Origin: Maribacter arenosus
GTDB lineage: Bacteria > Bacteroidota > Bacteroidia > Flavobacteriales > Flavobacteriaceae
Direction of reading: 5' to 3'
DNA: 64,000 bases
Assembly (NCBI RefSeq): GCF_014610845.1
Contig: NZ_JABTCG010000001.1
Location: forward strand, 434,001-498,000
Each line of letters starts with the position of its first letter. Position 1 is the first letter of the stretch. Positions 1-8,555 of the stretch are shown here, piece by piece. The notes under the pieces are model-generated. The model was given only the letters and a program-made list of their open reading frames with translations, did not search any database and was not told where the DNA came from. The translations under genes were made by a program, and so were the position numbers.

Positions 1-620
1 ATCAAAACCAAATAGATAAAGTTCACATTTCTCCCCAAAATACCAATGTCTACAACAGATTGCGTAATAAAAGGGGTCAATAGACTCACTAGACTGGAAA
101 AAACTATGGCAAAGAAAACTTGGATCAACAAGTTCTTATGGGGTAGAAAGTATTTTAAAAAATGGGAGAAAGAAGCTTTTTCCTCTTCTTCTTGGTCGTA
201 GAACTTGGGAGTAGTTTCCAGAAGCAATGCAATACTTTCTTGACCATTGCCACTCCATTGCATCTTAAGGTCTTGGTGCGAAATTTTGACCTTTCCCTTT
301 GCGGGATCGGCGATATAGGCATTCTTTTTATCCGTTTTATATAGCACCACGAAATGCCTTCCTTCCCACGGTATAATGCACGGCAGTGGCACCTTTTTTA
401 AAAGCGTGAACAAATCCACTCGTGTGCCTAAGGACTTAAGACCTATACTTTCTGCCGCATGACTAATGCCCATTAATGATACACCTTCCCTAGTGATATA
501 ACTGAGCTCACGTAACCGATCCAATGAAATATCTTTCCCGTAATGTTTGGCTACCATACGAAGACAAGTTGGCCCACAGTCCATTTTATCAAATTGTTTA
601 TATGTAGTAAATCCTGCCAT
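1..620 (-). CDS. Peptidase C39 / ABC exporter, N-terminal part
   Basis: This is the first 206 residues of an exporter that cleaves a double-glycine leader and moves the mature peptide across the inner membrane; the rest lies beyond the left edge. The C39 peptidase domain covers residues 1-125. It has the oxyanion Gln9, catalytic Cys15 in MDCGPTCL, His89 in RHFVVLY and Asp105 in IADPA. The first membrane segments start near residue 150 (LLIQVFFAIVF). ATG at 620-618 begins the family's usual N-terminus with no extension. The hlyD gene lies 67 bases upstream on the same strand, so the two form an operon. A GG-leader precursor at 3480 is the obvious substrate. The ATPase domain is not visible. 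Confidence 0.93.
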   Translation of the reverse strand, partial: MAGFTTYKQFDKMDCGPTCLRMVAKHYGKDISLDRLRELSYITREGVSLMGISHAAESIGLKSLGTRVDLFTLLKKVPLPCIIPWEGRHFVVLYKTDKKNAYIADPAKGKVKISHQDLKMQWSGNGQESIALLLETTPKFYDQEEEEKASFSHFLKYFLPHKNLLIQVFFAIVFSSLVSLLTPFITQSVVDIGILGRNVNFIYLVL

Positions 621-687
621 TTTCGCGCTTATGATTTCTATTTTAATTTTTGGGTTTGGTTCTTGGATTTGGAAATATTATATATGC

Positions 688-1968
688 TTAATTTTTAAAG
701 AGGCTCTCAAATTGATAAAAGATACGTCCCAAGACACTTTGGTCTTTTGTCACAATATCCGCTGTGGCAGTCAGGCGTTGTTTGAATACAATTTTGTTTT
801 CATAATTGGTGGTAAGCCCATTGGGAAGTTCGATTATAATACTGTACAGATTTTCAATCGGGATTTCTGAAATCCTGGTCACCGTGCCCTCTACGGTACC
901 ATATTCATGATAGGGGTAGGCATCCAGTTTTAGGATTACCTTATTGCCTTTTTTTACTTTCCCGGCATTTGCCACAGGAAACATGCCCACCGCCTGTAAT
1001 TTTTGCTCTTGAAAGGGGATAATGGTCAATACCCGCTCCCCAGCCGTGATAAAATCCCCTTCATTGATCTCGTTAAAAAAGGAAAGTCGACCTGTTATGG
1101 GAGCAGAGATCAAATACTGATTTTCCCATTCCTCCAATTGGCTTCTAAGCTCATTCAGTGATTTTAAATAATTGCCCTGTAATTGCTGTTCATATTCTTT
1201 TTTTTGAAGGTCCAATTCCATGATTTCGCGTTCCAGATTAGCAAGGGACATACGTTCGGCATTCAGGCTTTTATGGTCGTTGGCATAGCCCATTTCTTTT
1301 TGTAACAATGTTTGTTTGATCTGTTCGAATTCAGAGGCCGAAATGACCCCTTTTTTATAGAGTGTCTCGTAACGGTCGTGTTCTTTTTGTTTGAGTATGT
1401 AATCTTTTTCACTGCTCTTTAGGTAGTTTTTCGAATATGTTAGTCCTCGAGCGTTACCGGTTTTAATGTTTTGCAGACTTTTTATACGCTGATCATAGGG
1501 TAGTTCTATGTTGTAATTCTTCAAGTTGAGTGCTGCCAGGGCAAAGCTGTTATATACTGGTTGTAGCATACCCAAACTGTCGAGCCAGACATTCGTATAG
1601 TCTAAAAATGTGTCCGGAACCGTAGGTCCTAGATTTTTATATAGTTGTTGCACCTGCGCATAAGAAGTGGCACTTTCAAGCATTAAAATAGGTTCTCCCT
1701 TAAAAATAGTGTCGTTTTCAGCCAAGGGAAACCGCTTTACGATAGGGGCGTTTATCTTTGCCACCACATCAGAAGGGGGTCTTGGTGTGGTAATATTCAC
1801 CTGGCCGACTATAATATCAGGGTATTTCACCAACCAGGCCGCCAAAAGGAATAACATAAGAAAAAAAAGCATCGCCCCGATACCATAACGGATGAGCCAA
1901 TTAGGTTTTTTTTCTATAATTTCGTTGATATGGGGACTAAAGTGCTGTTGTATTGATTTAGTTTCCAA
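688..1968 (-). CDS. HlyD-family membrane fusion protein
   Basis: A 426-residue periplasmic adaptor that would link the C39 ABC exporter to an outer membrane channel. It has a short cytoplasmic tail, one membrane segment at about residues 27-47, a lipoyl-type half (DVVAKINAPIVKRFPLAENDTIFKG split by context), a long charged coiled coil at about 170-300, and the second lipoyl half beginning ISAPITGRLSF. Length and order match bacteriocin-type HlyD proteins. No ATG exists at the right place; TTG at 1968-1966 is the best start. It is the first gene of the exporter operon. No TolC-like gene is in the window. Confidence 0.9.
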   Translation of the reverse strand: METKSIQQHFSPHINEIIEKKPNWLIRYGIGAMLFFLMLFLLAAWLVKYPDIIVGQVNITTPRPPSDVVAKINAPIVKRFPLAENDTIFKGEPILMLESATSYAQVQQLYKNLGPTVPDTFLDYTNVWLDSLGMLQPVYNSFALAALNLKNYNIELPYDQRIKSLQNIKTGNARGLTYSKNYLKSSEKDYILKQKEHDRYETLYKKGVISASEFEQIKQTLLQKEMGYANDHKSLNAERMSLANLEREIMELDLQKKEYEQQLQGNYLKSLNELRSQLEEWENQYLISAPITGRLSFFNEINEGDFITAGERVLTIIPFQEQKLQAVGMFPVANAGKVKKGNKVILKLDAYPYHEYGTVEGTVTRISEIPIENLYSIIIELPNGLTTNYENKIVFKQRLTATADIVTKDQSVLGRIFYQFESLFKN

Positions 1969-2009
1969 TGCTGATTGTTTCGGAACAAGGATTGTAATTA
2001 GAAATATTT

Positions 2010-2020
2010 CTACAATATAT
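2010..2020 (-). promoter_or_regulatory. Element shared with the precursor gene (copy 1)
   Basis: On the minus strand this reads ATATATTGTAG, about 42 bases upstream of the hlyD start. The same 11-mer lies 24 bases upstream of the GG-leader precursor at 3445-3455, in the same orientation relative to transcription. Both are preceded by AT-rich DNA with CTAT/ATAG runs. It may be an extended -7 region or an operator that co-regulates exporter and substrate. The local AT richness makes chance similarity possible. Confidence 0.35.
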
Positions 2021-2261
2021 GATATTTTTCTATAAATAGAATATTTTCTATATATTTAAGAAATTAATTTTCAAAATACTTTTATTATAAAAGATAAAAA
2101 TAAATTTGTGTGACTTTGAGCCAGTGAGAAGCCTTGAGTGTATATGAATGATAATTGTGGTGACAATTAAAAAATTACACGTTGTTTTTTAAGCTTTGCC
2201 TCCTAGCCAATTAATTAGTATAGGGATATTTACAAATCTGAGTATTTAATTGAATGTAGAC

Positions 2262-2807
2262 ATGGAATTAAGATTTAAATTATATGCCAAGTCCTTTTTG
2301 GTTTACGGTGTCATATCCGGTATTGCACTTTTTTTGTGGAATTCTTTCGATACAGAGAACATGAATTTTGAAACGAAAGTTTATATAATTGTAACTGCAT
2401 GGGTAATTACGTCAGTCTCATCGGCTTTTTCGCAAATTAAATCTGTCGAAAGACTTAAGAACTCGAAATTAACCACAAAGGACTTTAGTGTTTTTCAAAC
2501 AGAATATTTGAATCAAAATATCCCAATCGATTATATTTTTCAGTTATTGAAATCCAATGAAATTACAAAGAGATGGGCTTTAACAATCCATAAATCTATG
2601 ATTAGAGGCAAGACAAATATCACTATAAGTTCATGGGGTGAAAAGGTGAAAATCAAATCTTCGGATAATAAAATTATAATTGAGAGTAAACCAGTACTTA
2701 GGACTGCGGTATTCGACAATGGAAAAAATTTAAAGAATGTAAAATTAATAAAGAAAATTATTGAGAATGCTCAAACAATATTGAAAAATAAAAAAAATAA
2801 CCTGTAA
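2262..2807 (+). CDS. Small membrane protein with two N-terminal helices, unknown function
   Basis: This codes for 181 residues from ATG 2262 (MELRFKLYAK); a TTG four codons upstream is less likely. Two hydrophobic segments at about residues 9-26 and 40-58 are followed by a soluble C-terminal half rich in Lys and Ile with alternating beta-type sequence (TNITISSWGEKVKIKSS), which recalls small PH-like domains. I do not recognise the family. It sits between the exporter operon and the precursor gene, so an immunity role is possible, but only position supports that. The gene is AT-rich like the surrounding accessory DNA. Confidence 0.7.
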   Translation: MELRFKLYAKSFLVYGVISGIALFLWNSFDTENMNFETKVYIIVTAWVITSVSSAFSQIKSVERLKNSKLTTKDFSVFQTEYLNQNIPIDYIFQLLKSNEITKRWALTIHKSMIRGKTNITISSWGEKVKIKSSDNKIIIESKPVLRTAVFDNGKNLKNVKLIKKIIENAQTILKNKKNNL

Positions 2808-2856
2808 AAGTCGGTCACAATTTATTATATTGTTTGCATGAAATAAGCTATTAAAC

Positions 2857-3140
2857 GGGTCTGTAAATTAAACTCTGTCCGTTGTTCCGATTCCTTTGGG
2901 GCCAGCCCCAAAGGAATTGGCGTTTAATACCAGTGGTATCTTCTCCCCAAATTTAATATAAAGTTGTTGAACGGTAAGGCTCCAATTATGCAATGGGCTT
3001 GTCCACTTTTTTTCGATGTTCTTTGTGGCCAGGTATACCAGTTTTAACAAGGCCATGTCGTTGGTGAATGCTCCCTTGGTCTTGGTTACCTTACGAACTT
3101 GGCGATGAAAGCCTTCCACGGCGTTGGTCGTGTAAGCATC
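2857..3140 (-). mobile_element. IS256-family transposase remnant (3' end)
   Basis: Only the C-terminal part of a transposase remains, read from about 3140 to the stop at 2868-2870. It contains DAYTTNAVEGFHRQ followed by VRKVTKTKGAFTND and WSLTVQQL, typical of the end of IS256 (Mutator-type) transposases. The DNA just past the stop (GGGTCTGTAAATTAAAC from 2857) has the look of an IS256 terminal repeat. The N-terminal three quarters with the first catalytic Asp residues, and the left terminal repeat, are missing, so it cannot move by itself. It marks past insertion and deletion between the exporter and precursor genes. Confidence 0.85.
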
Positions 3141-3444
3141 CCCAAAAATAGTACAATTTAAAAGTAAAAAATAACTTTTTCAATTGTTTCACACTCCTTA
3201 TACAATCTTAGTGCAATAATTTTTAGTGACCTACTCTTTCATAAGTATTTGGAGTTCTTAGCCTAATTTTACTTCAATTCAACTTATTGGTTTATTCGGT
3301 TTTTGGACTTAGTGTTTTTTGCAATGATATTAGTTAATTATTTAACCAAAGGAAAACTGACAAAAACTTGAAAAAAATTAAAAGTGAAAAGGAAATTGAA
3401 GAGCCGCATGCTATAGTATAATTTCTATATATCGATTATATTCT
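3141..3444. other. AT-rich gap without a gene
   Basis: This stretch lies between the transposase remnant and the precursor gene's upstream element. It is strongly AT-rich. I see no convincing reading frame, terminator or repeat. The left end is presumably the deletion junction of the insertion sequence. Confidence 0.5.
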
Positions 3445-3455
3445 ATATATTGTAG
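3445..3455 (+). promoter_or_regulatory. Element shared with the exporter operon (copy 2)
   Basis: ATATATTGTAG, 24 bases before the precursor ATG, identical to the minus-strand element at 2010-2020 upstream of hlyD. Just 5' lie two CTATATAT-type runs around ATCGAT (3424-3450). The placement would fit a -7 region or an operator overlapping it. Confidence 0.35.
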
Positions 3456-3479
3456 TTTATTAACTTAAAATCTATTCGT

Positions 3480-3932
3480 ATGAAAACAAAAAAATTGAGT
3501 TTAGTTGATTTCGAAGCTGTAGGTTCTTCCGAACTTTTGGAATTGAAGGGGGGCACAGACCCATGTCCGCATTGTGAAAATGGAACAAGATGCAATGGGG
3601 CGTATCATGCTAACACAAATGTAAGAGCTGGAGCTTATGCTGCAGCTGCTAATTTAACTATGGGCTCTGGCACAGGAAGTAATCCATTAACCGCAATAAC
3701 GGCTTTTGTAGCTGGCTCTCTTTCAGACTTCTTTTTAGAGCTTCAAATCTTCGACTATTATGATGGTTTTTCTACTCAGGGAAATGGTTCTAAAGTCGAT
3801 ATCTGGGCAGATACGAATGGCTATAATGCGTTTCCAAACACTTTTGGTGGAATGCATAACAGTGGCTGTGACGGATCTGGAGGTACGCCTGTAAATAAAC
3901 CATATGACCCATTTGCGCCATATGCTCTATAA
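3480..3932 (+). CDS. Double-glycine leader peptide precursor (bacteriocin or natural-product type)
   Basis: A 150-residue secreted peptide precursor. Residues 1-25 (KLSLVDFEA, then SELLELKGG) match the GG leaders of Bacteroidota natural-product precursors, with cleavage predicted after Gly25. The mature part of 125 residues starts TDPCPHCENGTRC and has four Cys in total, a small-residue region (AGAYAAAANLTMGSG) and a Gly/Asn/Pro-rich tail. Its expected processing enzyme and exporter are the C39 ABC protein and HlyD at 1-1968, and it shares an upstream element with them. No lanthionine, radical SAM or other modifying enzyme is nearby. A plain hairpin terminator follows. Target and activity are unknown. 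Confidence 0.75.
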   Translation: MKTKKLSLVDFEAVGSSELLELKGGTDPCPHCENGTRCNGAYHANTNVRAGAYAAAANLTMGSGTGSNPLTAITAFVAGSLSDFFLELQIFDYYDGFSTQGNGSKVDIWADTNGYNAFPNTFGGMHNSGCDGSGGTPVNKPYDPFAPYAL

Positions 3933-3967
3933 AAATAGTTTAATAAAGGTCTTAAGGGACAGTTATG

Positions 3968-4000
3968 GTCGGGAGATTTTTTCTTCCGACTTTTTTATTT
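3968..4000 (+). terminator. Intrinsic terminator of the precursor gene
   Basis: An 8-base stem, GTCGGGAG at 3968-3975 with CTTCCGAC at 3983-3990 (one G-T pair), is followed by a T-rich tract. It lies 35 bases after the precursor stop codon. Confidence 0.7.
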
Positions 4001-4109
4001 TACGACGTCTCTATAAGAGTATATTAAGTATTTGATTGTCAGATATTCCTATTATTTTTATCATGTAATTTTTACGTCTTAAAGTCTGATAACCAGTCTA
4101 ATATGTCAA

Positions 4110-4550
4110 TATTCAAAGATCATAGTCGGCGATGGTGAAAGCGAAAAAGATTTAAAGCATCAATGTAGAAGTATAAGGGATAATGTAATATTCACAGGTT
4201 ATATTAGTCCTGAAGAAGTTAGATACTACTATGAATTGGCCAATGCCATTGTCTTTCCTTCTTTAAATGAGCAAAGTAGTTATGTAATGTTTGAAGCAAT
4301 GGCCAACAAAGTCCCCGTCATAGTTACGGACATTAAAGCCTTTGACGTTTTGGAGAACAATTATTCTTGTTTGAAGGTTCCTTTAAAAAATAAAAACCAG
4401 GGGAATGAAAAGATTCTTGCACAAAAAATTCTTGCACAAAAAATTCAATTAATAATAAATGAAAAGGAGTTAAGGAAGAACTTAGCCTATAACGCCTATA
4501 ACATCTATTTTGAAAATTTTACAGCAAAGAAAATGTTTGATACCACTTAG
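4110..4550 (+). pseudogene. GT4-type glycosyltransferase, 5'-truncated remnant
   Basis: The reading frame gives a C-terminal half of a group 1 (GT4) glycosyltransferase: KIIVGDGESEKDLK, then VIFTGYIS, then the donor-binding block ANAIVFPSLNEQSSYVMFEAMANKVPVI (given in part: FPSLNEQ, FEAMA). The acceptor-binding N-terminal Rossmann domain is absent. In frame, sequence upstream of 4110 loses similarity and reaches a stop near 4078, so no intact start exists. Codons 4412-4442 contain an exact 15-base tandem duplication giving ILAQK twice. It is probably a dead relic of a polysaccharide gene. Confidence 0.75.
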
Positions 4551-4570
4551 GCCAACGTATAAGTAAAATC

Positions 4571-6115
4571 TCATTTAGGCTCCAAAACCACAAACGGTAT
4601 AATCATTTCCTCCAAAGAAACTCCTCCATGTTGGTAGGTGTTGCGATAATAACTCACATAATGATTGTAGTTATTGGGATAGGCAAAGAACAAATCGTTC
4701 TTTGCAAAGATGAACGAACTGCTCATATTGATGCTGGGCAAATGAATGGTAGCGGGGTTCTTGGCCTCCAATACATCTTTTTCCTCGTAGCTCAAACTAC
4801 GTCCGGTTTTATACCGAAGGTTTAAACTCGTCTCTTTATCCCCGATCACTTTCGAAGGTTGCTTTACATTGATGGTACCGTGATCTGTTGTGATAATCAA
4901 TTTCATACCCATTTGCTGGGCTTGTTGTATTATTTCCAACAGGGGCGAATTTTTAAACCAACTTTGGGTCAGTGAGCGGTAGGCTTTGTCGTTCGAGGCC
5001 AATTCCTTGATTACTTCCATTTCGGTTTTCGAATGGGAGAGCATATCCACAAAATTATAAACGATGACTGTTAAGTCATTGTCTTTCTGGGATTTAAAAT
5101 TTTGCAACAACTGCTTGCCTTGCTTTAAACTGCTGATTTTATGGTACTCCCATTTTATGTCCATTCCCAGTCGTTTCAACTGTTCGCCCAAAAATCGGTC
5201 CTCGTAAAGGTTCTTACCGCCTTCTTCTGTATCATTTTTCCACCAATCTGGATATTTTTTCTCCATCGCCAATGGGGTAAGGCCTGAAAAAATGGCGTTA
5301 CGGGCATATTGGGTGGCCGTAGGCAGAATACTCATATAAGAATCTTCTTTTATCTTTTTATAAAAAGGGCTCACTGTTCCCTCAAAAGCCAACCATTGAT
5401 CGTATCTTAAATTATCAACAACCACCAACAAGGTAGGGGTATCGATGATTTCCGGTTTGATCCATTTTTTAAAAAGGTTGTGCGACATAACCGGCCCATC
5501 TTCATCATTGAACCAAGCTTCATAGTTCTTTTCGACGAATTTTCCGAATTGGTTATTCGCTTCGGTTTTTTGGGATTCTAAAATTTCGATCAAACCACTA
5601 TCCTCAATATTTTCAAGTCGAAGTTCCCAATGCATTAACTTCTTATACAGATCAACCCATTCTACATACGAATTGACCATGGAAAGATCCATAGCGATTT
5701 TTCGGAATTCCTGCTGATAGTCCGCGGTAGTACGTTCCGAGACCAAACGAGAATGATCTAAGCTTTTCTTTAGGGATAACAATATTTGATTCGGGTTCAC
5801 AGGTTTGATCAGGTAGTCGGCAATTTTGGAACCAATGGCCTCCTCCATAATAAGTTCTTCCTCACTTTTCGTGATCATAACCACAGGAATCGATGAATTG
5901 ATCAACTTGATTTCGTTCAAGGTTTCCAAACCGGAAAGACCTGGCATATTCTCGTCCAGAAAAATGATATCGACCGGGTTACTTTGGATTTCTTCAAGCG
6001 CTTCTTGACCGCTTTGACAGGTTAAAACCTTGTATTTTCTGTTTTCTAAAAATAGAATATGTGGTTTTAAAAGGTCAATTTCATCGTCGACCCATAATAT
6101 TGTTATCTCATGCAT
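4571..6115 (-). CDS. porX: PorX: receiver plus alkaline phosphatase-like (PglZ) domain
   Basis: A 514-residue protein with a receiver domain at residues 1-120 (acidic pocket Asp10/Asp11, phosphoacceptor Asp54 in FLDENMPG, Lys at about 104 in LIKPVN), a helical linker, and an alkaline phosphatase-superfamily domain at about 215-514 with metal-site signatures LVVVDNLRYDQW and ITTDHGT. This architecture defines PorX, the regulator that acts with PorY and the SigP sigma factor on type IX secretion genes, and which has been reported to act on nucleotides. It is transcribed alone, divergently from the HD gene. The length is normal. No other T9SS gene is in the window. Confidence 0.95.
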   Translation of the reverse strand: MHEITILWVDDEIDLLKPHILFLENRKYKVLTCQSGQEALEEIQSNPVDIIFLDENMPGLSGLETLNEIKLINSSIPVVMITKSEEELIMEEAIGSKIADYLIKPVNPNQILLSLKKSLDHSRLVSERTTADYQQEFRKIAMDLSMVNSYVEWVDLYKKLMHWELRLENIEDSGLIEILESQKTEANNQFGKFVEKNYEAWFNDEDGPVMSHNLFKKWIKPEIIDTPTLLVVVDNLRYDQWLAFEGTVSPFYKKIKEDSYMSILPTATQYARNAIFSGLTPLAMEKKYPDWWKNDTEEGGKNLYEDRFLGEQLKRLGMDIKWEYHKISSLKQGKQLLQNFKSQKDNDLTVIVYNFVDMLSHSKTEMEVIKELASNDKAYRSLTQSWFKNSPLLEIIQQAQQMGMKLIITTDHGTINVKQPSKVIGDKETSLNLRYKTGRSLSYEEKDVLEAKNPATIHLPSINMSSSFIFAKNDLFFAYPNNYNHYVSYYRNTYQHGGVSLEEMIIPFVVLEPK

Positions 6116-6230
6116 AGTAATGGAAAGGTATTAAATATGGTCCGAAAGACATTTGGTGAATAGCCAATTAAGCCCCTAACTTTTGTATTAGACCATCGCT
6201 ATAGATTATCGGGGTATCAATTCAATTGTA

Positions 6231-6238
6231 TAACTTTG
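6231..6238 (+). promoter_or_regulatory. Possible -7 element for the HD-lpx cluster
   Basis: TAACTTTG fits the Bacteroidota -7 consensus TAnnTTTG. It lies 26 bases before the TTG start at 6265, in the divergent gap with porX. I cannot find a good TTTG/TTG at the right distance upstream, so the call is weak. Confidence 0.3.
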
Positions 6239-6264
6239 GTTCTTATTAAAATGAAATCGCCATT

Positions 6265-7494
6265 TTGACAAATTCAAACAAGCTCAAGCTTTTCAATGAC
6301 CCAATTTACGGATTTATTAGAATTCCGAGTACACTTATTTTCAATCTGATAGAGGAACCCTACTTTCAAAGGTTGCGAAGAATTTCACAAATGGGAATGT
6401 CATATTTGGTGTATCCGGGAGCTCATCATACTCGTTTTCATCATGCGTTGGGAAGTATGCATTTAATGCAGCATGCCATTCAAGTGCTTCGTTTTAAGAA
6501 TGTTGTGATAACTGAGGAAGAAGAAGAAGGGTTGCTCATTGCTATATTATTGCACGATATAGGACATGGCCCATTTTCCCATGCTATGGAAAACAGTATT
6601 GTCGAGGGCATTTCCCATGAACATATTTCTTTGCATTTTATGCAGCAGCTGAATAAAAAGTTTAACGGAAGTTTAACGCTCGCGATTGCTATCTTCCAAG
6701 GCGAATATCACAAACGATTTTTAAATCAATTAGTGTCCAGTCAATTGGATATGGACAGGATGGACTATTTAAAAAGGGATAGCTTTTATACAGGTGTTGC
6801 CGAGGGAAGCATCAATGCGGAACGGTTGATCAGCATGCTGAATGTGGATGCCAATGAATTGGTGATAGAGGAGAAAGGGATTTATTCCGTAGAAAAATTC
6901 CTCATGGCAAGGCGTTTTATGTATTGGCAAGTCTACCTTCATAAAACAGGACTGGTGGCAGAACAATTATTGATCCGTATCTTGAAGCGGGCCAAGCACC
7001 TCTTGGTTAAGGGAGTTCAAATCAATTGCAGTGAAGCATTACTGTTTTTCATGGAAATTAGGGTGACTAGAAACGATTTTACACCCAAAATCCTGACTAA
7101 ATTTTCCCATCTTGATGATATAGATATTCTTTCTGCATTGAAACAATGGCAATATCATGATGACGTGGTGCTCTCAAAATTGAGCGGAATGATCATCGAC
7201 AGGAAATTGCTGACCATTAAAATGAAAAACAAAGCGATTACCCCTAAAAAATTGGAAGAATACATTGTGAAAGTCAAAAGTCACTATGGATTGTCCAGAG
7301 AGGATACCGAGTATTTCGTTTTTGCTGGGGAAATATCTAATAGAGCGTATAATACTGAGCATCAAAACATTAATATTCTTAATAAGGATGGTAAACTGAA
7401 AGATGTTGCCAAAGCTTCAGACCACTTGAACTTAAAGACTCTTTCTAAAGAGGTTACAAAGTATTATATCTGTTACCCTAAAGAAACCATTTAA
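6265..7494 (+). CDS. HD-superfamily phosphohydrolase (dNTPase-like)
   Basis: This is a 409-residue metal-dependent phosphohydrolase of the dGTPase-like HD group. Motifs are RFHH at 57-60, the HD pair His97-Asp98 in LLHDIGHGPFSHAME, and a later acidic motif SQLDMDRMDYLKRD that supplies the distal metal ligand. Substrate cannot be told from sequence; relatives act on dNTPs or regulatory nucleotides. The start is TTG at 6265, because the only nearby ATG (6251) opens a five-codon frame, and the N-terminus LFNDPIYGFI is the family's normal beginning. It is the first gene of the cluster leading into lpxD, 23 bases ahead of it. Confidence 0.88.
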   Translation: MTNSNKLKLFNDPIYGFIRIPSTLIFNLIEEPYFQRLRRISQMGMSYLVYPGAHHTRFHHALGSMHLMQHAIQVLRFKNVVITEEEEEGLLIAILLHDIGHGPFSHAMENSIVEGISHEHISLHFMQQLNKKFNGSLTLAIAIFQGEYHKRFLNQLVSSQLDMDRMDYLKRDSFYTGVAEGSINAERLISMLNVDANELVIEEKGIYSVEKFLMARRFMYWQVYLHKTGLVAEQLLIRILKRAKHLLVKGVQINCSEALLFFMEIRVTRNDFTPKILTKFSHLDDIDILSALKQWQYHDDVVLSKLSGMIIDRKLLTIKMKNKAITPKKLEEYIVKVKSHYGLSREDTEYFVFAGEISNRAYNTEHQNINILNKDGKLKDVAKASDHLNLKTLSKEVTKYYICYPKETI

Positions 7495-7517
7495 CTATTT
7501 TTCTTACTTTTGTGCCC

Positions 7518-8555
7518 ATGGTATTTACAGCTGGTCAAATAGCAGGCATATTAGAGGGCGAAGTTGAAGGGAATCCAGAAATTTCGGTTCATAAACTCGC
7601 TAAGATAGAAGAGGGGGAAATAGGCTCATTGACCTTTTTGGCCAACCCGAAATACACATCTTTTATTTATACTACAAAAGCCTCCGTAACCATTGTAAAT
7701 AAAGACTTTATTCCTGAACAGGATATTGAGACCACGATGATTAAAGTGGATGATGCCTATGAATCTTTCTCAAAAATTTTGGAATACTATAATCAGGTTA
7801 AAAATATAAAAATCGGGATAGAATCCCCGGTTTTTACTGCGGATGATGCCGTTTATGGCAAGGACTTTTACCTAGGGGCATTTTCATATCTTGGAAATAA
7901 GGTGACCATAGGGAACAATGTAAAGATTTATCCAAATGTATTTGTTGGCGATAATGTAAGGATCGATGACAATGTTGTCATATTTGCGGGAGCTAAGATT
8001 TATTCTGAAACAGTTATAGGGAAGAACTGTATAATACATAGTGGTGCCATTATTGGTGCGGATGGTTTTGGCTATTCCCCGAACAAGGACGGGACGTTTA
8101 CCAGGGTTCCCCAAACAGGGAATGTTATATTGGAGGACAATGTGGATGTAGGAGCAGGGACTACCATAGATAGGGCTACCTTAGGGTCGACCATATTGCG
8201 CAGAGGGGTTAAGTTGGACAATCAGATACAGATTGCACATAACGTCGAAATTGGTAAAAATACGGTTATTGCTGCCCAAACCGGAATCGCGGGATCTACC
8301 AAAATCGGTAAAAATTGTATGATAGGCGGCCAAGTTGGAATAGTTGGCCATATAACGATTGGTGATAATGTGAAAATACAGGCACAATCAGGAATAGGAA
8401 GAAATATCAAGGACAACGAAGTATTACAGGGATCACCAGCATTGAACTATGGTGATTTTAATAAGTCATACGTTCATTTCAAGAATTTGCCTAAGATTGT
8501 AAAGAAAATCGAAAAACTGGATAAAAAGATTGACAGTGATCAGAACAAAGGATAA
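7518..8555 (+). CDS. lpxD: UDP-3-O-acylglucosamine N-acyltransferase
   Basis: LpxD adds the second hydroxyacyl chain to UDP-3-O-acylglucosamine in the cytoplasm, the third step of lipid A synthesis. About 345 residues: an N-terminal uridine-binding domain (IAGILEG, SLTFLANPKY), then a left-handed beta-helix of hexapeptide repeats at about 100-320 with the catalytic His in IAHNVEIG. A GTG two codons earlier is possible; ATG 7518 places the family N-terminus correctly. A TAnnTTTG-like TACTTTTG ends six bases before the ATG. The 3' end overlaps the start of lpxC/fabZ by 26 bases in another frame, implying coupled translation. Confidence 0.95.
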   Translation: MVFTAGQIAGILEGEVEGNPEISVHKLAKIEEGEIGSLTFLANPKYTSFIYTTKASVTIVNKDFIPEQDIETTMIKVDDAYESFSKILEYYNQVKNIKIGIESPVFTADDAVYGKDFYLGAFSYLGNKVTIGNNVKIYPNVFVGDNVRIDDNVVIFAGAKIYSETVIGKNCIIHSGAIIGADGFGYSPNKDGTFTRVPQTGNVILEDNVDVGAGTTIDRATLGSTILRRGVKLDNQIQIAHNVEIGKNTVIAAQTGIAGSTKIGKNCMIGGQVGIVGHITIGDNVKIQAQSGIGRNIKDNEVLQGSPALNYGDFNKSYVHFKNLPKIVKKIEKLDKKIDSDQNKG

